In this document: positions 6,892 through 8,837 of the stretch, one piece after another
Layout of the letters: each line of letters opens with the position of its first letter
How positions within the stretch are numbered: the stretch's first letter is position 1
Assembly: GCA_009925875.1 (NCBI GenBank)
Contig: RFQD01000049.1
Span: 1 to 8,837, forward strand
Length of the DNA: 8,837 nucleotides
Source of the DNA: Microbacteriaceae bacterium
GTDB lineage: Bacteria; Actinomycetota; Actinomycetes; Actinomycetales; Microbacteriaceae
Reading direction: 5' to 3'
The notes under the pieces: model-generated
Databases searched by the model: none
Told to the model about the DNA's origin: nothing
The model's input: the letters and a program-made list of their open reading frames with translations, nothing else
Translations under genes and position numbers: made by a program

Positions 6892-6992
6892 CGCGCACCG
6901 TCTCGCTCTATAAAAATGGGAAAAGGAACCTACGGTAGCCTAAAGCGGTCCGGCGCCACGTGCGCCACAAGTTTCGAGAAAAGGCGCATCAG
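6892..6992. promoter_or_regulatory. Divergent intergenic region with possible promoters
   Basis: This 101-bp spacer separates the divergent acetyltransferase and UDP-glucose dehydrogenase genes and must carry their promoters if they are independently transcribed. An AT-rich patch, CTATAAAAATGGGAAAAGGA, occupies 6908-6927. A TAGCCTA at 6936-6942 could act as a -10 on either strand (TAGCCT plus, TAGGCT minus), but no clear -35 is seen. The AAAAGG at 6979-6984 may serve as a weak Shine-Dalgarno for GTG 6993. No riboswitch or small ORF is apparent. Confidence 0.35.
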
Positions 6993-8336
6993 GTGGACCT
7001 CAAAGTTTCAGTCATCGGGACGGGCTATGTCGGACTCGTGACCGGCGCGTGTCTGGCGGATCTCGGCAACGACGTGGTGTGCCTCGACATCGATGCGGCG
7101 AAGGTTGCGTCGCTGCAATCGGGTCACGTGCCCATCTACGAGCCCGGGCTCGAAGAGACCGTCCGACGAAATGTTGCGGCCGGGCGCCTGCGCTTCACAA
7201 CCGATCCGACCGAGGCCGCGGTGCACGGTGACTACCACTTCATCGCGGTGGGCACTCCCCCGAACGAGGATGGTTCCGCCGACATCCAGTATGTACACGC
7301 CGCCGCCACCAATATTGCGCGATCGATGAATCGTTACGGCGTCGTCATCAATAAGAGCACCGTTCCCGTCGGCACGGGCGCGCAGGTTGACGACATCATT
7401 GCCGGCATTCTGACCGAACGGGGTGCCGACTTTGGTTACTCGGTCGTGTCGAATCCGGAGTTTCTCAAAGAGGGCGCTGCCATCGATGACTTTATGAACC
7501 CCGACCGCGTTGTCATCGGTAGCGAAGACAAAAAGTCGATCAAGGCCATGAGACTGCTGTACAAGCCCCTGCTCTCGGATCCGAGTCGCTTGCACGTGAC
7601 CTCGGTGCGCAGCGCCGAACTCATCAAGTACGCGGCGAACGCCATGCTCGCCACGCGCATCAGCTTCATGAACGAACTCGCGGTTCTCGCCGAGCAGGTC
7701 GGTGCAAATATCGACGATGTTCGCCGTGGTATCGGTAGCGACCAGAGAATCGGCAATGCATTTCTCAATGCGGGTGTGGGATACGGCGGTTCCTGTTTCC
7801 CGAAAGACGTCCAGGCACTCATTCGAACCTCTCGAGAGTCCGGCCTCCCCGGACTCAAAATTCTCGAGGCCGTTGAGGCCGTCAATACCGCGGCGAAGAG
7901 CCGTCTCACCGAAAAGGTGCTGGCCGAATATGGCGACATCGCCGACATGACCTTTGCCGTGTGGGGTCTCTCCTTCAAGCCCAACACCGACGACATCCGT
8001 GAGGCGACGAGTTTGCAACTCATCAGCGACCTGACCTCACGCGGCGCCAAGGTCGTTGCGTACGACCCGGTGGCGATGGAGGCGACGAAAAAGGTTGTTT
8101 CGCACCCACTCGTGACCTTCGCCGCGTCGTCGACCGAGGCGCTCACCGGGGCCGACGCACTCATCATCGTGACCGAATGGGCCGAGTTTCGCAACGCCGA
8201 CCTGAAGCAGCTCGCGCACGTGTTGTCAACACGCACGGTGTTTGATGGTCGAAACCTTTTTGTCCCCGAAGACATGAAGAAGAAAGGCGTCACGTACCAC
8301 TCCATCGGTCGCGCGACGGTCCGATCCACGCGTTAG
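6993..8336 (+). CDS. ugd: UDP-glucose 6-dehydrogenase
   Basis: This cytosolic enzyme oxidises UDP-glucose to UDP-glucuronate with two NAD+. The 447-residue protein has the full three-part layout. The N-terminal NAD domain carries [12 protein letters not shown] (7-18), [12 protein letters not shown] (86-97), KSTVPVGT (121-128) and NPEFLKEG (154-161). A central helical domain carries Lys212 and Asn216 in [12 protein letters not shown]. The catalytic loop [11 protein letters not shown] (263-273) has the nucleophile Cys268 plus Lys271 and Asp272. The C-terminal UDP-binding domain carries [15 protein letters not shown] (324-338), VTEW and FDGRN. I prefer GTG 6993 ([11 protein letters not shown]) to the upstream in-frame start at 6960, which adds a nonconserved basic tail. 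It is transcribed alone and ends in a 4-nt stop overlap with ung. Product use is unknown; surface glycan synthesis fits the rml neighbours. Confidence 0.96.
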   Translation: MDLKVSVIGTGYVGLVTGACLADLGNDVVCLDIDAAKVASLQSGHVPIYEPGLEETVRRNVAAGRLRFTTDPTEAAVHGDYHFIAVGTPPNEDGSADIQYVHAAATNIARSMNRYGVVINKSTVPVGTGAQVDDIIAGILTERGADFGYSVVSNPEFLKEGAAIDDFMNPDRVVIGSEDKKSIKAMRLLYKPLLSDPSRLHVTSVRSAELIKYAANAMLATRISFMNELAVLAEQVGANIDDVRRGIGSDQRIGNAFLNAGVGYGGSCFPKDVQALIRTSRESGLPGLKILEAVEAVNTAAKSRLTEKVLAEYGDIADMTFAVWGLSFKPNTDDIREATSLQLISDLTSRGAKVVAYDPVAMEATKKVVSHPLVTFAASSTEALTGADALIIVTEWAEFRNADLKQLAHVLSTRTVFDGRNLFVPEDMKKKGVTYHSIGRATVRSTR

Positions 8337-8837
8337 AGCGACCAATCGACGGGCTCCACTCCGAGCTCGATGAGCGCATCGTTCGCCCGGCTAAAGGGTT
8401 TGCTCCCGAGAAACCCGCGGGAAGCGGACAGTGGGCTCGGATGCGCAGACTCAATCACACGCACTTTCTCGCGCTGCGCCAACGGAGCCACCGCAGCCTG
8501 AGCGACCCGACCCCAGGCGAGCACGACCAGTGGCGCCGGGCGGTCGGCCAGTGCCGCGATAATCGCATGTGTCACGACGTCCCACCCGAGACGACCGTGA
8601 GATCCGGAACTCCCGGGCGACACCGTCAGTGTGCGATTGAGCAACATCACCCCGCGCTGAACCCACGGTGTCAGGTCTCCGGTCGCAGGAACAACACCAC
8701 CCAGGTCGGAAACGAGCTCGGCACAGATGTTTCGCAACGAACCCGGGAGGGGTCGCACATCGGCCGGCACCGAAAAAGCCAAACCCATCGCGTAACCGGG
8801 CGTGGGATACGGGTCCTGCCCGAGGAGGAGCACGACG
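8333..8837 (-). CDS. ung: Uracil-DNA glycosylase family 1, N-terminus cut by window edge
   Basis: This DNA repair enzyme removes uracil from DNA, beginning base-excision repair after cytosine deamination or dUMP incorporation. About 168 C-terminal residues are visible; by family length (about 220-230) some 55-60 N-terminal residues lie beyond the right edge. The first visible residues are [14 protein letters not shown], holding the water-activating Asp of the GQDPY motif. The uracil-stacking Phe in GLAFSV follows, then LLNRTLTV with the uracil-reading Asn. The HPSPLS loop carries the catalytic His and is followed by [17 protein letters not shown] instead of the enterobacterial PYH is, from memory, normal in actinobacteria. 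The internal ATG codons are not the true start, since the conserved core continues upstream. It converges on ugd, with TAA (8333-8335) overlapping its TAG. Confidence 0.95.
   Translation of the reverse strand, partial: VVLLLGQDPYPTPGYAMGLAFSVPADVRPLPGSLRNICAELVSDLGGVVPATGDLTPWVQRGVMLLNRTLTVSPGSSGSHGRLGWDVVTHAIIAALADRPAPLVVLAWGRVAQAAVAPLAQREKVRVIESAHPSPLSASRGFLGSKPFSRANDALIELGVEPVDWSL

Noticed and set aside
7008..8329. Two long minus-strand ORFs (336 and 297 codons) opposite ugd
   Set aside because: Both are shadows of the well-supported UDP-glucose dehydrogenase and resemble no known protein.
8790..8837. GQDPYP in uracil-DNA glycosylase in place of GQDPYH, as a possible novel active site
   Set aside because: From memory, PYP is the usual form in actinobacterial family 1 enzymes, and all other catalytic motifs are intact.
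1..8837. CRISPR array, tRNA, rRNA, insertion sequence, toxin-antitoxin or defence system
   Set aside because: No spaced direct repeats, transposase, integrase, RNA-gene-like sequence or defence domain was seen on either strand; the window is filled by sugar-nucleotide and housekeeping genes.

Overview
The window looks like chromosome of a GC-rich actinobacterium, most likely Microbacteriaceae-like. This rests on many GTG starts, few strong Shine-Dalgarno sites, -10 boxes only 6 nt before GTG starts (leaderless transcripts), a 202-residue RmlC of mycobacterial type, a uracil-DNA glycosylase with the actinobacterial GQDPYPTPG motif, and a DUF2142-like membrane protein. Taxonomy is inferred from protein character only; no rRNA or marker search was possible. 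Gene packing is very tight and no stretch over about 100 bases lacks a gene.

Left half (1-3621, minus strand): a cell-surface polysaccharide operon read right to left, rmlC > rmlA > glycosyltransferase > DUF2142-like membrane protein (cut by the left edge). The glycosyltransferase is broken. A C-run is one base short after about 20 codons, and about 30-35 residues are missing in mid-protein with a second frame change.

Centre (3622-3661): a 40-bp divergent promoter region. Both rmlC (minus) and rmlB (plus) have a TANNNT -10 hexamer exactly 6 nt before a GTG start, and each -10 lies where the other promoter's -35 should be.

Right of centre (3662-6295, plus strand): rmlB > rmlD > a crotonase-family enoyl-CoA hydratase, spaced by 2 nt and then overlapping by 8 nt. 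rmlA, B, C and D together make the complete dTDP-L-rhamnose pathway (glucose-1-phosphate to dTDP-rhamnose). The hydratase is not an obvious part of it.

Right end (6292-8837): a GNAT acetyltransferase (minus), a 101-bp divergent spacer, UDP-glucose 6-dehydrogenase (plus; makes UDP-glucuronate, another surface-sugar donor), and uracil-DNA glycosylase (minus, cut by the right edge). Both convergent gene pairs overlap through their stop codons by the same 4 bases.

I found no mobile element, tRNA, rRNA, CRISPR array or clear terminator, and no evidence of a novel defence or biosynthetic system. The most noteworthy items are the doubly damaged glycosyltransferase and the interlocked leaderless rmlC/rmlB promoters.
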